Source: Propionivibrio hellwigii
GTDB lineage: Bacteria > Pseudomonadota > Gammaproteobacteria > Burkholderiales > Rhodocyclaceae
Length of the DNA: 64,000 bases
Assembly (NCBI RefSeq): GCF_041770905.1
Contig: NZ_JBEUWX010000002.1
Location: forward strand, 62,001-126,000
Direction of reading: 5' to 3'
Position 1 is the first letter of the stretch; each line of letters begins with the position of its first letter. The position numbers and the translations under genes were made by a program. Below the pieces are notes generated by a model, which did no database searches, was not told the DNA's origin, and saw nothing but the letters and a program-made list of their open reading frames with translations. Shown in pieces: positions 52,455 to 61,256 of the stretch.

Positions 52455-52685
52455 ATGCACCGGAAAATGACGATTACACTTGATGAAGCTGTCTACGAAG
52501 GGCTTTACCGGACTGTCGGTAGACGGCGCATGAGCCAGTTTATCGAAGATTTGGTACGCCCGCATGTGGTCGACACTTCCCTTGACGAAGGCTATCGGGC
52601 AATGGCCGCCGACGAGGCACGCGAAGCCGAAGCCTTGGAATGGTGCAATGCGCTGGCAGGGGACATGGCCGATGCGGCGCGGTGA
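52455..52685 (+). CDS. MazE/PemI-like ribbon-helix-helix antitoxin
   Basis: 76 residues: MHRKMTITLDEAVYEGLYRT, then VGRRRMSQFIEDLVRPHVV is the ribbon-helix-helix, followed by an acidic toxin-binding tail. It overlaps the toxin gene by 14 bases. Confidence 0.88.
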   Translation: MHRKMTITLDEAVYEGLYRTVGRRRMSQFIEDLVRPHVVDTSLDEGYRAMAADEAREAEALEWCNALAGDMADAAR

Positions 52686-52998
52686 AGTCTGGTGGGTTGA
52701 GTTCGATCCGTCCGTCGGTAGCGAAATACGCAAAACACGCCCAGCGGTCATTGTAAGTAACGATGCCGCCAATCGGCATTTGGCGCGGGTTGTGGTTGTA
52801 CCCATGACCAGTAACACCGGGCGGCAATATCCTGGCGAAGCACTGGTAACGGTTGCCGGGCAAAGCAGTAAAGCGATGGCGGATCAGATTATGGCTGCCG
52901 ATAAAACTCGGCTCAAAGGCCAGCTAGGGACGCTTTCAAAGGCTGATATGTTGGCCGTCGAGGATGCTATCAAGGTACATCTGGCATTGCCGAAATAG
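52672..52998 (+). CDS. mazF: MazF/PemK-type toxin
   Basis: 108 residues: MRRGEVWWVEFDPSVGSEIR, KTRPAVIVSND and VVVVPMTSN are canonical MazF/PemK motifs. The ATG at 52672 inside the antitoxin gene matches family starts; the open frame upstream is a shadow. Confidence 0.92.
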   Translation: MRRGEVWWVEFDPSVGSEIRKTRPAVIVSNDAANRHLARVVVVPMTSNTGRQYPGEALVTVAGQSSKAMADQIMAADKTRLKGQLGTLSKADMLAVEDAIKVHLALPK

Positions 52999-53030
52999 AT
53001 ATAGCCAGCACATCTGATTCTACTTTAGCG

Positions 53031-54059
53031 CTAGCCTTGCCCGGCCAGCTTGGCGGCCAGTTTTTCCGCTTGCAGGTGAGTGTAGCGCTTCAAGACCTGT
53101 AGCGTCTTGTGGCCGCTGATAGCGGCCAGCTCAAGCACGGAAAAATCGCCGCGTTCGGCCAGCCGCGACAGGGCTTCGTGCCGCAGGTCATGAAACGTCA
53201 TGTCGGCAATTTCCGCGCGCTGGCAGGCGGCGCCAAAGGCGCTGTACAACGTTACTCTGCCGACGGGAATCACCCGGCCGCTCAAAGAGCGCGGCAAGGC
53301 TTTCAGCGCTTTTAAAGCGGCGGGAGAAAGTGGAACCACCCGTGTTTCCCCATTCTTGGTTATCGGTAACAAAGCAAGGCGTCGTTTCAAGTCGATGTTC
53401 TTCCACTCAAGGGCTAGTAGTTCGCCCTGACGCATAGCGGTTTCGACAGCCAGAGTCACGGAAGGCCATAGCCAGGGATTCCGGCTTGCGCGGCATTCCT
53501 TGGAGAGCGCCTCCCATTCCTCTTGTGATAGACGGCGTTCCCGGCCTTTAGACTCTCTGGGCTTGCGGATTTTGTCGACCGGATTGCCGCGCGGGAGCGT
53601 GATGCCTTTTTCGGTCTGAGCAAACCCAAGCACTTTAGACAGCATGTAAAGCTCCTTGCGCACCGTTGATTCTCCCGCGGCCGGGCGACGGGCGCTGCCT
53701 TTGAGCCGTTGGTCGCGGAAACCGGCAACCAGGCGCTGATCAAGCGAAGCCAGGCTGTAGTCGCCCAAGGCTTCCTCAATGCGCGCAAGCTGGAACCGCC
53801 ATGCCTCTTTACGGTCTTCGCGCTGCCGGTAATGCATTGGCGCAAACTCCGTCTTGAAATCCTCGATGAGTTCGCGCAGTGTGGTTCGCTCCGCCACATT
53901 GCTGCTGGTGAAACTGCCTGCGTCCATTTCCCGTTCAACGGCTCTTGCCCATTTCTCGGCATCTTCCCGGTAATTGAACGTTTTAGTCTGGAGCGGGAAG
54001 CCCTTATGTCTGATTTGCGCCTGCCATTGATATTCACCTCTTTTTCGAATCGTAGCCAT
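53031..54059 (-). CDS. int: Tyrosine integrase of the island
   Basis: 342 residues: N-terminal arm-binding region (RKRGEYQWQAQIRHKGFPLQ), SAM-like core-binding domain, and catalytic domain with Arg in ETAMRQGELLALEWK, HDLRHEALSRL box, and Tyr in GHKTLQVLKRYTHLQAEKL. The start at 54059 is chosen because upstream frame crosses the attachment site. Its position next to the right attachment site fits site-specific insertion into tRNA-Ser. Confidence 0.93.
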   Translation of the reverse strand: MATIRKRGEYQWQAQIRHKGFPLQTKTFNYREDAEKWARAVEREMDAGSFTSSNVAERTTLRELIEDFKTEFAPMHYRQREDRKEAWRFQLARIEEALGDYSLASLDQRLVAGFRDQRLKGSARRPAAGESTVRKELYMLSKVLGFAQTEKGITLPRGNPVDKIRKPRESKGRERRLSQEEWEALSKECRASRNPWLWPSVTLAVETAMRQGELLALEWKNIDLKRRLALLPITKNGETRVVPLSPAALKALKALPRSLSGRVIPVGRVTLYSAFGAACQRAEIADMTFHDLRHEALSRLAERGDFSVLELAAISGHKTLQVLKRYTHLQAEKLAAKLAGQG

Positions 54060-54073
54060 GGGGGTACATCCTA

Positions 54074-54096
54074 TCAGTGTGACAAATTTGTGACAA
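54074..54096 (+). promoter_or_regulatory. Candidate integrase arm site, right
   Basis: TGTGACAAATTTGTGACAA, the counterpart of 37278-37300, directly upstream of int. It may also control int transcription. Confidence 0.5.
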
Positions 54097-54147
54097 TATA
54101 TACCAAAATACCCCGTAAGTCCCGTGGTTGAGGCATTTAAGACACGT

Positions 54148-54206
54148 CTGGAAAGCGTGTTCAGGGTAACACCCTGACGGGGGTTCGAATCCCCCTCTCT
54201 CCGCCA
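54148..54206 (+). repeat. Right attachment site (partial tRNA-Ser copy)
   Basis: 59 bases identical to the tRNA-Ser 3' part at 37131-37189. The sequence before it does not form the 5' half of a tRNA, so this is not a functional gene. Confidence 0.95.
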
Positions 54207-54231
54207 GAATAAAAACATTACCCACAAGAAA

Positions 54232-54272
54232 CGCCCGAACCCCAGGTAAATAAGGGTTTCGGGCGATTTTTT
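54232..54272. terminator. Terminator beyond the right island end
   Basis: CGCCCGAACCCC and GGGTTTCGGGCG pair, followed by ATTTTTTA. It may have been the original tRNA-Ser terminator. Confidence 0.75.
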
Positions 54273-54488
54273 ATCCACGATTGCCAACACAGGCAACAAG
54301 AGAGGGGCAACACAAAAGAACCGTTCTACATGGCGAATCTGTAGGCACGATTGTAGGCGCGTGTGGCATGGGAATGACAGGATGCCTACAAATAACCTGA
54401 CGAAATACTTACCCGTATCCGGCCAGTTATTAGGGAGCCGTTTGCAGAAGATGTATCGCTGATGATGCGTGTTTGGGCTTGCTCAGCC

Positions 54489-55949
54489 TCAGCCCAGTGG
54501 TAGAGGCGGTATGGGCGATGCGGCGAGAATGCTTCTGGCAGCCTGGATGCCACTGCGCACGGCGCCTTCAAGCGTGGCGGGGTAGTCGGCACAAACGTAG
54601 TCGCCGGCAAGGTGGAGTCCAGGCAGCGAGGTACTGGTGTTTGGGCGAAACAGATTGGGGCGGCAGGAAAAAGTAGCACGGCGTTCACGCAAGGTCTTAT
54701 GCCAGACAGGGAAGGGTAGCTGTTGGCGCAGAGCGGTTTGAAGTTCCTGGTGCAGCGCGACCATTAGTGTAGCGTTATCGCGTTCGTCCCAACGTCCGCG
54801 TGCACTCAGAACGAAGGCGATGAGACCCGGTGTGCGGTAAAGCCGACCGTGATCGAATGCCCATTGGCCCAAGTTGTTTCCCGCCGCGTCGCTCAAGCCG
54901 AGCATCGGCGCGGGTAGTCGGACTTCTGGCGGGTACGCGGCGTAAACGGTGCCGATTGGCTCGTAATCATAGGCGCCAAGCTGTGTGGCGACAGAATGTG
55001 TTTCTATATGTTCCGTCAGCAGCGGCACGGCGTGCTGCGGCGCGGTAGCGATGATGACGTGGTCGAATGATTCGTCTCCGATACACCAGTGCTGTCTGTT
55101 CCGTGTCATATGTTCGATACGGCAGGAAAAACGGATGCGGCCACCGTGCGCTGCGATGAATGTTGCGGCTGCGTCGGGGAAAAGCCGCCCCAGATCGACA
55201 GCGGGCAAGAGCAGGTCGGTGGCGTACCGGTCGCCGCCGAGGCTGTCACGCAGCACATTGGCGAAAATTTGCGCTGAGGCGTGTTCCGGTGGGGTGTTGA
55301 GTGCGGCTAGACACAACGGTTCCCAGAGCATGCGGCGTAACGCCCCGGCCTGCCCGGTGTGGTCGAGCAGTGAGGTTACGCTGCTGTCCGCATCTAGCCG
55401 GTAGTCGAGGGCTTGCAAGCCACGTATGAAGCGGGCGGCGGAAAGTTTCTCGGCGAGCGTAACGCCTCGTGCACCGAGTAAACCGATTGCCAGCGGCAAT
55501 GGCGCCGGAAGCGGCAGCCACAAAGGCGGCAGACGCAGGCGAAAGTTTCCGGCAGGATGTTGCAGGGTCAGCGGCAGGCGATGGAACAGGGTGGAGAGCT
55601 GGTGCCCAGCGTTGCTGCTGGCGTGGTCTGCCTGCGCTTCCTTACACTTGTCGATGTTACGGTGCACGTGCCGTATCAAGCGCAAGGTTTCGCGATACGC
55701 GCCGATCAGGATGTGTTGGCCGTTATCGAGTACACGCCCGTCGATGGCGACACTGCGAGCGCGGCCGCCCAGTTGCTTCGCGGCTTCGTACACAGTGACG
55801 GAGGCGCCGGCCGTGCACAGTTCGACGGCGGCGGCAAGCCCGGCCCAACCGCCGCCGATGATAGCGACCGACAGCGCGGTGCGAAGGGGGCTGCCGGTGT
55901 ATTCCAGGGACTGAGTGTATGCCCCCTGAGGTCCTAAGCCTTGAACCAT
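54489..55949 (-). CDS. hpnE: Squalene-forming FAD-dependent desaturase-like enzyme HpnE
   Basis: 486 residues: FAD-binding start SVAIIGGGWAGLAAAVELCT, QLGGRARSV, DNGQHILIGAYRETL, and C-terminal LAGDYVCADYPATLEGAVRS. HpnE reduces hydroxysqualene to squalene. The ATG at 55949 overlaps the hpnD end by 16 bases; the longer open frame upstream is a shadow of hpnD. It is last in the hpnCDE operon. Confidence 0.93.
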   Translation of the reverse strand: MVQGLGPQGAYTQSLEYTGSPLRTALSVAIIGGGWAGLAAAVELCTAGASVTVYEAAKQLGGRARSVAIDGRVLDNGQHILIGAYRETLRLIRHVHRNIDKCKEAQADHASSNAGHQLSTLFHRLPLTLQHPAGNFRLRLPPLWLPLPAPLPLAIGLLGARGVTLAEKLSAARFIRGLQALDYRLDADSSVTSLLDHTGQAGALRRMLWEPLCLAALNTPPEHASAQIFANVLRDSLGGDRYATDLLLPAVDLGRLFPDAAATFIAAHGGRIRFSCRIEHMTRNRQHWCIGDESFDHVIIATAPQHAVPLLTEHIETHSVATQLGAYDYEPIGTVYAAYPPEVRLPAPMLGLSDAAGNNLGQWAFDHGRLYRTPGLIAFVLSARGRWDERDNATLMVALHQELQTALRQQLPFPVWHKTLRERRATFSCRPNLFRPNTSTSLPGLHLAGDYVCADYPATLEGAVRSGIQAARSILAASPIPPLPLG

Positions 55950-56767
55950 GTGTGCCAGGCAATCCAGAGTTTGCGCAGTGGTGTGAGCGAGATACGCCGC
56001 GTGAGCGTTTGCCCGCCGCGCCGTTTGATCTCCTCCAGCACGGCGCGGTAGATGGCTGCCATCACCAGGCCAGGGCGTTGCGCCTTGCGATCGCAGGGAG
56101 GCAACTGCTCCAGCGCCTGCTCGTAATAACGTTCGGCGCGTTCGATCTGGAAGGCCATCAGGCGATGAAATGCGGGAGAGTCGTGCGCGCCAAGAATATC
56201 CTCTGCCGTCACGGAAAAGCGGGCGAGTTCGTCGAGCGGCAGGTAGATACGGCCGCGTCGGGCATCTTCGCCAATATCGCGAAGGATGTTGGTCAGCTGG
56301 AAAGCGATGCCCAGGTCGTGCGCATATTTGAGCGTGCGTTGATTCTGATAGCCAAAAATTTCTGCTGCCAGCAAGCCGACGACCCCGGCTACGCGGTGGC
56401 AATAGAGCAGCAGCGACTTGAAGTCTGGATAACGCCCTTCGTGCAAATCCATGGCCATACCGTCGATGATTTCCAGCAGGTGTTCTTTGGGCAGGCAAAT
56501 ATGCGTCATCGCTTCGCCCAGCGCCTGTGCGACGGGATGCCGCGGCGTGCCGGCATAGAGGCGTTCGATTTCACTGCGCCAGGCATCGAGCTGTGCGGCG
56601 GCCGTGTGCACATCGCCGCCTTCATCAACGATGTCATCTACTTCGCGGCAGAAAGCATAGAGTGCAGTGATCGCCTGCCGCCGTTCCGGCGGCAGGAAAG
56701 TGAAGCTGTAATAAAAACTCGAACCGCTGGCGGCGGCTTTCTGCTGGCAATATGCGTTTGGCGACAT
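55934..56767 (-). CDS. hpnD: Presqualene diphosphate synthase HpnD
   Basis: 277 residues, trans-prenyl transferase fold: FYYSFTFLPPERRQAITALY, first Asp-rich motif REVDDIVDE, second LTNILRDIGEDARRGRIYLP. It condenses two farnesyl diphosphates to presqualene diphosphate. Confidence 0.94.
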   Translation of the reverse strand: MSPNAYCQQKAAASGSSFYYSFTFLPPERRQAITALYAFCREVDDIVDEGGDVHTAAAQLDAWRSEIERLYAGTPRHPVAQALGEAMTHICLPKEHLLEIIDGMAMDLHEGRYPDFKSLLLYCHRVAGVVGLLAAEIFGYQNQRTLKYAHDLGIAFQLTNILRDIGEDARRGRIYLPLDELARFSVTAEDILGAHDSPAFHRLMAFQIERAERYYEQALEQLPPCDRKAQRPGLVMAAIYRAVLEEIKRRGGQTLTRRISLTPLRKLWIAWHTWFKA

Positions 56768-56824
56768 GGCGCTTGGCTGGCTGTAAGCAGTTGGCGGGAT
56801 CTGATCTGTAGGGAAGCTGGATTT

Positions 56825-57634
56825 TTACATAAACAGCGCTCGGCCGGCCAGCCGCACCCAGTCATACACGCCCAGGCGCGGCCGCCGGTGAAAAATATCG
56901 CCGCGTGCCTGGCGAATGCGTTCAAGAATACGTAAGCCGCCCTGAATGGTCAGGCGGATTTCCCAGCCTATGCGCCCGGGCAAAGAATGAACGAGCGGTG
57001 AGCCCGCATACATTAGCGCTTCGCTGCGTTCGATCTGAAAATCAAGCAGCGCGGCCCAAGCTTCGCTCCAGCGGCCTTCGGCAATCTGGCGCTCATCGAT
57101 GCCGAAGCGGATCAGATCACTTTGCGGCAGATAGACGCGCTGTTTCTGCCAGTCGACGGCGATGTCCTGCCAAAAATTGGTGAGCTGCAAGGCCGTACAG
57201 ATGCAGTCGGAACGGTACAGGTTTTCCGCATCGGTACAATCAAACAGATGGAGCAACAAGCGACCGACGGGATTGGCCGAGCGGCGGCAGTAGTTGAGCA
57301 ATTCCGGGTAATCAGCATAACGTTGCTTGACCACATCCTGGGCAAAAGCGTCGAGCAGGTCGCGGAAAGGCGCGAGCGGCAGTCGCCATTCCCGGATCAC
57401 CTGATCCAGCGCCCGAAACAGGGCTGTGTCTGGCGTCTGACCGCCTTCGATGCGATCTAGCTCGGCGTGGTAGGCATCTAGGCTAGCCAGCCGGGTTTCG
57501 TTGCTGGTATCGCCTTCGTCGGCAATATCGTCGGCGCTGCGCGCGAATTGGTAGATGATTTCGATGGGCCGGCGCAGCCGCCGGGGCAGCAGGAGAGAGG
57601 CAACAGGAAAATTCTCGTAATGTTCAACGGGCAT
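56825..57634 (-). CDS. hpnC: Hydroxysqualene synthase HpnC
   Basis: 269 residues from MPVEHYENFPVASLLLP; motifs FARSADDIADEGD and LTNFWQDIAVDWQKQRVYLP. It converts presqualene diphosphate to hydroxysqualene. First gene of the operon. Squalene would feed hopanoid synthesis, but no cyclase gene is in the window. Confidence 0.94.
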   Translation of the reverse strand: MPVEHYENFPVASLLLPRRLRRPIEIIYQFARSADDIADEGDTSNETRLASLDAYHAELDRIEGGQTPDTALFRALDQVIREWRLPLAPFRDLLDAFAQDVVKQRYADYPELLNYCRRSANPVGRLLLHLFDCTDAENLYRSDCICTALQLTNFWQDIAVDWQKQRVYLPQSDLIRFGIDERQIAEGRWSEAWAALLDFQIERSEALMYAGSPLVHSLPGRIGWEIRLTIQGGLRILERIRQARGDIFHRRPRLGVYDWVRLAGRALFM

Positions 57635-57768
57635 GAGTGGCAGCCTGGTGACGGGTTGTGCAAGACCAAGAAAAAACAAAAAACTGATCGGCTCGACAGC
57701 ATGACTGAAATTTCAGTATTTCAGGGTAGGAGTATAGGGCTTTTATGCAGTAAAATTGCCGCCACAAG

Positions 57769-57853
57769 GCGAGAGTGGCGGAATGGGTAGACGCACTGGA
57801 TTTAGGTTCCAGCGCCGCAAGGCGTGGGGGTTCGAGTCCCTTCTCTCGCACCA
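57769..57853 (+). tRNA. tRNA-Leu(TAG)
   Basis: 85-base class II tRNA: acceptor GCGAGAG pairs with CTCTCGC before ACCA; anticodon loop TTTAGGT gives TAG; variable arm CGCCGCAAGGCGT; T-arm GGTTCGAGTCC. Confidence 0.97.
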
Positions 57854-58117
57854 GTTTGCAGCCTGACCACTGGTAGGGGCAGGCGTACCGCACATGGTCG
57901 CTGACCTGATGTTGCCTGATCCCCTAAATCAGTAGACCTTCAGACGAGGGTGACGCAATTAATGCATTGCGCTTCTTATGCAAGGCAAAAAACGCAACAA
58001 GGCTGAAAAACCTCGTGAGCATTTCTAATGTCGCAAATGCCGAAAAACACCGCTGCAATGCAGATTGTCATCAGGTCGCTGATGTGCCGAGATTCTTTTC
58101 AATCTACGGAGGAAACA

Positions 58118-58561
58118 ATGAAAAAACGCGCATTGTCTCTACTTGCTATTACCTGCTTACTCGCTGCCTGCGGCGGCGGTAACAAGAACTCGCCGGCAGA
58201 CCCAGCGCCCGTCCCGCCAAAGGCAGATGCCGCCGCAGCACAGCAAGCCGTCGAGCGACCGGTGGGCGGTGAAAAAGATGCACATGGCTGCCTGCCATCT
58301 GCCGGGCAGACCTGGTCAGCCATACGCAGCGAATGCGTGCAAGTCTTCGACATCGCCGATATTCGTCTGATCGACCCAGCCAATGACACCCTTGCCGTAT
58401 ACGTCATCCTGTCTCAGGACAAGAAAAAAGCCGAAGTCTTCGCCGCCGACCTGCCGGAAGGCCTCATCCTGAACGCCGGCAAGGGCGGCTACAAATCCAA
58501 AGACGGCAAAGTCCGCCTGATCAAAGGAAAAGGCAAGGGCAACTGGAAAATCCGCAAATAA
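58118..58561 (+). CDS. Small conserved lipoprotein
   Basis: 147 residues: signal and lipobox (SLLAITCLLAACGGG), Pro/Ala-rich linker, then a compact domain with two Cys (HGCLPSAGQTWSAIRSECVQ) and a basic end (GKGKGNWKIRK). GGAGG precedes the ATG at 58118. I recognise it only as a conserved type found in related beta- and gammaproteobacteria; function unknown. The upstream 264 bases after tRNA-Leu hold no gene. Confidence 0.78.
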   Translation: MKKRALSLLAITCLLAACGGGNKNSPADPAPVPPKADAAAAQQAVERPVGGEKDAHGCLPSAGQTWSAIRSECVQVFDIADIRLIDPANDTLAVYVILSQDKKKAEVFAADLPEGLILNAGKGGYKSKDGKVRLIKGKGKGNWKIRK

Positions 58562-58574
58562 AAATGTGATGCCA

Positions 58575-58597
58575 AAAACGGGGGTCTGCCCCGTTTT
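58575..58597 (+). terminator. Rho-independent terminator
   Basis: AAAACGGGG and CCCCGTTTT flanking GTCTG, right after the lipoprotein stop. Confidence 0.88.
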
Positions 58598-59015
58598 CTA
58601 TACCGGCTCCCGTACCCGGAAAATTACGCGATAAAAACTTCGCCCTGTGGGGCTGAAATAGCGCGTGCAGCGAGCAGGCATCCGAAAGGTTGGGTTCGAA
58701 TAAATCATGCTGCGACCTGGCGGGGGCCGTGTTTATCTCGCCTGGCGGTTTTTAAGAAAATAATCGCGTGAGCAAGCGATGGGCTGAAGCCCGTCCTCCG
58801 CAGGTCCATGTTTATCGCGCCGGGAGACCTCTCTAAAGAAAAGCGGACGGCGAACCGTCCGTTTTTATCGTCGTTTCAAATAGAACTGATACGGTGTCGG
58901 TAAGCCTGACCGGGCACCCATAAAAAACGTTGCGCAATTTTTATGGGAAACCCACACTTACTATCTGTACTGTTTTCGGCTCGCCTTGTCCCAACCCTCT
59001 ATTTGAAACGATATA
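58598..59015. other. Intergenic with second terminator
   Basis: No gene seen. CGGACGG/CCGTCCG (58844-58850, 58855-58861) followed by TTTTT is a second terminator. GGGCTGAAGCCCGTC near 58780 is another small hairpin. Confidence 0.6.
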
Positions 59016-59315
59016 TCAGGCCATTTTTGCCTTGCCGATATCCTCGGCAATCATCCTCGGCGCGAATTCGCGGATTTCGTAAGCGGCGAAATCCGGGTAG
59101 TAGCAGTCTTCAGCGAGGATTTTGTCCAGTTCCGCGCGGTCTTTGACGTGGGCGAAGATCACGCCGTCGTGCGCGTCGGAATCGATGTACGGCCCGAGCA
59201 TGAGGAAGTGGCCGGCGGCGAAGTGTTTTTTGAACCAGGCGGCGTGTTCGGCAAACATTTTTTCGTGTTTGTCGGCGGGCAGGTCGGCGTTGACGGTGAT
59301 GTTGATGATGTACAT
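59016..59315 (-). CDS. YCII-domain protein
   Basis: 99 residues (MYIINITVNADLPADKHEKM ...) with conserved HAAWFKKHFAAGHFLMLGPY and a C-terminal DFAAYEIREFAPRM. YCII proteins are small dimeric enzymes of unclear activity, with a proposed His-Asp pair. ATG 59315 fits the family. It follows the reductase gene by 13 bases in one operon. Confidence 0.88.
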   Translation of the reverse strand: MYIINITVNADLPADKHEKMFAEHAAWFKKHFAAGHFLMLGPYIDSDAHDGVIFAHVKDRAELDKILAEDCYYPDFAAYEIREFAPRMIAEDIGKAKMA

Positions 59316-59328
59316 GGGTTCTCCTGGT

Positions 59329-59889
59329 TTAGGCGGCGATTTCCCTGATTTTCGCAATCAGGCGGGCGGCGTGGTCGCGGGCTTGGTCTTTCTGCGTGTT
59401 GATGGCGGCGGTGTCTTCACGGCCAACGTAGCTGATGCCGCAGGTGTAGATGGGCGCGACGAAGTCGAGGTTGCACAGGGTCGCGAGCGTCGCAAACGGC
59501 GGCAGGAAGTCGTCGATGGTGTGCTTGAAGAAGCCGTCTTTTTGGTAGGCGGCGGCGGGCGCGCCGGTGGTGAAGGAGAGCAGCAGTTTTTTGCCGCCCA
59601 GTTCGGCGGTCGAGCCGTGCGCGAAGCCGTGCAGGAAGACTTCGTCCAGCCGCAGTTTCAGCAGACCAGGCACGCTGTACCACGAGAAGGGAAACTGGAA
59701 GACGATGACGTCGGCCCGGCGCAGCGCATTCTGTTCGGCGGCGATGTCGAAGCGGTAGTCGGGGTAGAGGCTGTCCAGGCGGCGGATTTCCGCCTCGGGC
59801 AGGGCTCTCGCGACTTCGTTGAGAATGGTGGCGTTCGCGACGGAGGTGCCGAGGTCGGGATGGCCGGAGATGATCAGGATGTTTTTCAT
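59329..59889 (-). CDS. NAD(P)H-dependent quinone-type oxidoreductase (flavodoxin fold)
   Basis: 186 residues: MKNILIISGHPDLGTSVANA (phosphate loop), VIVFQFPFSWYSVPGLLKLR and GKKLLLSFTTGAPAAAYQKD are typical of the MdaB/KefF/YwrO group. Likely reduces quinones or electrophiles. Divergent from the LysR gene, the usual arrangement for a LysR-controlled target. Confidence 0.9.
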   Translation of the reverse strand: MKNILIISGHPDLGTSVANATILNEVARALPEAEIRRLDSLYPDYRFDIAAEQNALRRADVIVFQFPFSWYSVPGLLKLRLDEVFLHGFAHGSTAELGGKKLLLSFTTGAPAAAYQKDGFFKHTIDDFLPPFATLATLCNLDFVAPIYTCGISYVGREDTAAINTQKDQARDHAARLIAKIREIAA

Positions 59890-59992
59890 AAAAACCTCGT
59901 AGTGAAATGACGCGGCGCAGTATAGGCAGGCGGGATTATGATGATTAGCCGCAAACTGCCTGAAACACTCTTAGCCCAAACCACACAATCTT

Positions 59993-60937
59993 ATGGACAA
60001 CAGCATCTACGCCCAACTCAATCTCTTCCGCCTTATCGCCGCTGCGGGCAGCATCACCGCCGCCGCGCGCCAGCTCGGCATTACCACCCCGTCCGCCAGT
60101 CAGGGGCTGAAACAGCTGGAAGCGAAAATCGGCGTGCCGCTTTTCATCCGCAGCACGCGCAGCATCCATCTGACGGAGGCGGGCGAGCAACTGCTGGCGC
60201 GCACCGCCGACGCCCTGCTCACCCTGCATCAGGCGGTGGACGAGGCGCGGCAGGCGGGCGATGAACCGTCGGGCTGCGTGCGCATCACCCTGTCGCGCTT
60301 CGCCTACCAGCTCATCCTGCGCCCTGTTTTTGCCGACTTCTGCCGCCGCTACCCGCAGCTGCAACTGGAAATCTCCATTCATGACGGCACCATCGACCTC
60401 ATCAGCAGCGGTTTCGATCTCGGCATCCGCTTCGGCAACGCGCTGGAAGACGGCGTCGTCGCCCGCCCGCTCTATCCGGCGATGCGCGAGGGACTCTACG
60501 CCAGCCGCGCCTACCTCGATGCGCACGGCACGCCGCAGACGCCCGCCGACCTGCTGCACCACCGCCTCGTCGCCTACCGCTTCGTGACCGCGAACCACCT
60601 CTACCCGCTGACCCTGCACGAAGACGGGCAGGACATCAGCGTGACCATGCCGTCGCCGCTCATCTGCAACGACATCGAGGTGATGAACGACGCCGTGCGC
60701 GACGGCCTCGCCATCGCCCGCATCTTCGAGCCCATCCGCGACCGGCAGGCCGACCGCGACGCCTTCATCCCTGTCCTCGAACCCTACTGGCGCCGCTATC
60801 CGCCGGTATACCTCTATTACCGCCGGCACGCGCAGAAAGCGCGGCGCGTGCAGGTGCTGATTGACTACTTGCTCGGGCGGACGGGAATGATTGGGATGGA
60901 TGTCAGGCGGCATAAGGGTGGCCGCCAAACAGCGTAA
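59993..60937 (+). CDS. LysR-family transcriptional regulator
   Basis: 314 residues: winged helix-turn-helix (LFRLIAAAGSITAAARQLGI, then TTPSASQGLKQLEAKIG) and a LysR substrate-binding domain (FGNALEDGVVARPLYPAMRE). It probably controls the divergent reductase/YCII operon; the 103-base gap would contain its operator. Confidence 0.92.
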   Translation: MDNSIYAQLNLFRLIAAAGSITAAARQLGITTPSASQGLKQLEAKIGVPLFIRSTRSIHLTEAGEQLLARTADALLTLHQAVDEARQAGDEPSGCVRITLSRFAYQLILRPVFADFCRRYPQLQLEISIHDGTIDLISSGFDLGIRFGNALEDGVVARPLYPAMREGLYASRAYLDAHGTPQTPADLLHHRLVAYRFVTANHLYPLTLHEDGQDISVTMPSPLICNDIEVMNDAVRDGLAIARIFEPIRDRQADRDAFIPVLEPYWRRYPPVYLYYRRHAQKARRVQVLIDYLLGRTGMIGMDVRRHKGGRQTA

Positions 60938-61256
60938 ACGCCGGGCTTGCGGGGCTGGTCGTGTTTAAACCTTGTCCTGTTCGGCAAGCGCGCAATGGAT
61001 CAGCATTTGCGTGCCGAAACAACCTTGGGGCTGCGGCGGCAGATTTGCCGCCGCGCTATCAGCGCATCCGTCCGTCCGAGCGGCGGCGTGCATCGGGGAA
61101 GTATCAGGAAGCATCGGGGTCGCTAATCCATATAACAAGTACCGTGCCCGGCAGTGGCCACCTGCCGGAAAAGCAAAAAAGCCTGAAAAATTCCGGTGGC
61201 TATAATGACCAGGCATGCTCTGGTATGTATTCCCTGCAACCCAAACAGGAGTAAGT
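60938..61256. other. Intergenic before the DUF1269 gene
   Basis: About 320 bases. TATAAT at 61201-61206 is a good -10 for the next gene; GGCGGCAGATTTGCCGCCGC (near 61034-61053) is a hairpin. A minus-strand peptide GCFGTQMLIHCALAEQ before a stop at 60965 looks coding but has no start or family. Confidence 0.45.

Larger units (their letters stand above)
37131..54206. mobile_element. 17-kb genomic island with plasmid replicon and toxin-antitoxin array
   Basis: Bounded by a perfect 59-bp direct repeat of the tRNA-Ser 3' part, with a tyrosine integrase reading inward from the right end and a TGTGACAAAWTTGTGACAA motif inside both ends. Contents: membrane protein, helix-turn-helix protein, TrfA-like initiator and iterons, coupling protein, DotA/TraY protein, second recombinase, eight toxin-antitoxin pairs and one chimeric antitoxin. 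No relaxase or further mating-pair genes were found. It is best read as an integrated, partly deleted conjugative plasmid-like element. Confidence 0.92.

Noticed and set aside
52140..52817. Minus-strand frame of 225 codons over repeat copy 4 and the MazEF pair
   Set aside because: It crosses a structured repeat and two clear plus-strand genes; similar peptides (RLNTHPKPRHPLGLAA) appear only because the repeat recurs.
54269..54280. TTATCCACG as a DnaA box outside the island
   Set aside because: One mismatch, single site, and part of the T tract after a terminator; no origin features nearby.
55950..56498. N-terminal extension of the hpnE frame
   Set aside because: These 183 codons lie inside hpnD in another frame and are Arg/Pro-rich shadow sequence; the FAD domain starts only after 55949.
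60965..61216. Minus-strand frame of 83 codons after the LysR gene
   Set aside because: Only the last ~18 residues look coding; no ribosome binding site, and hairpin-forming DNA lies in the middle.
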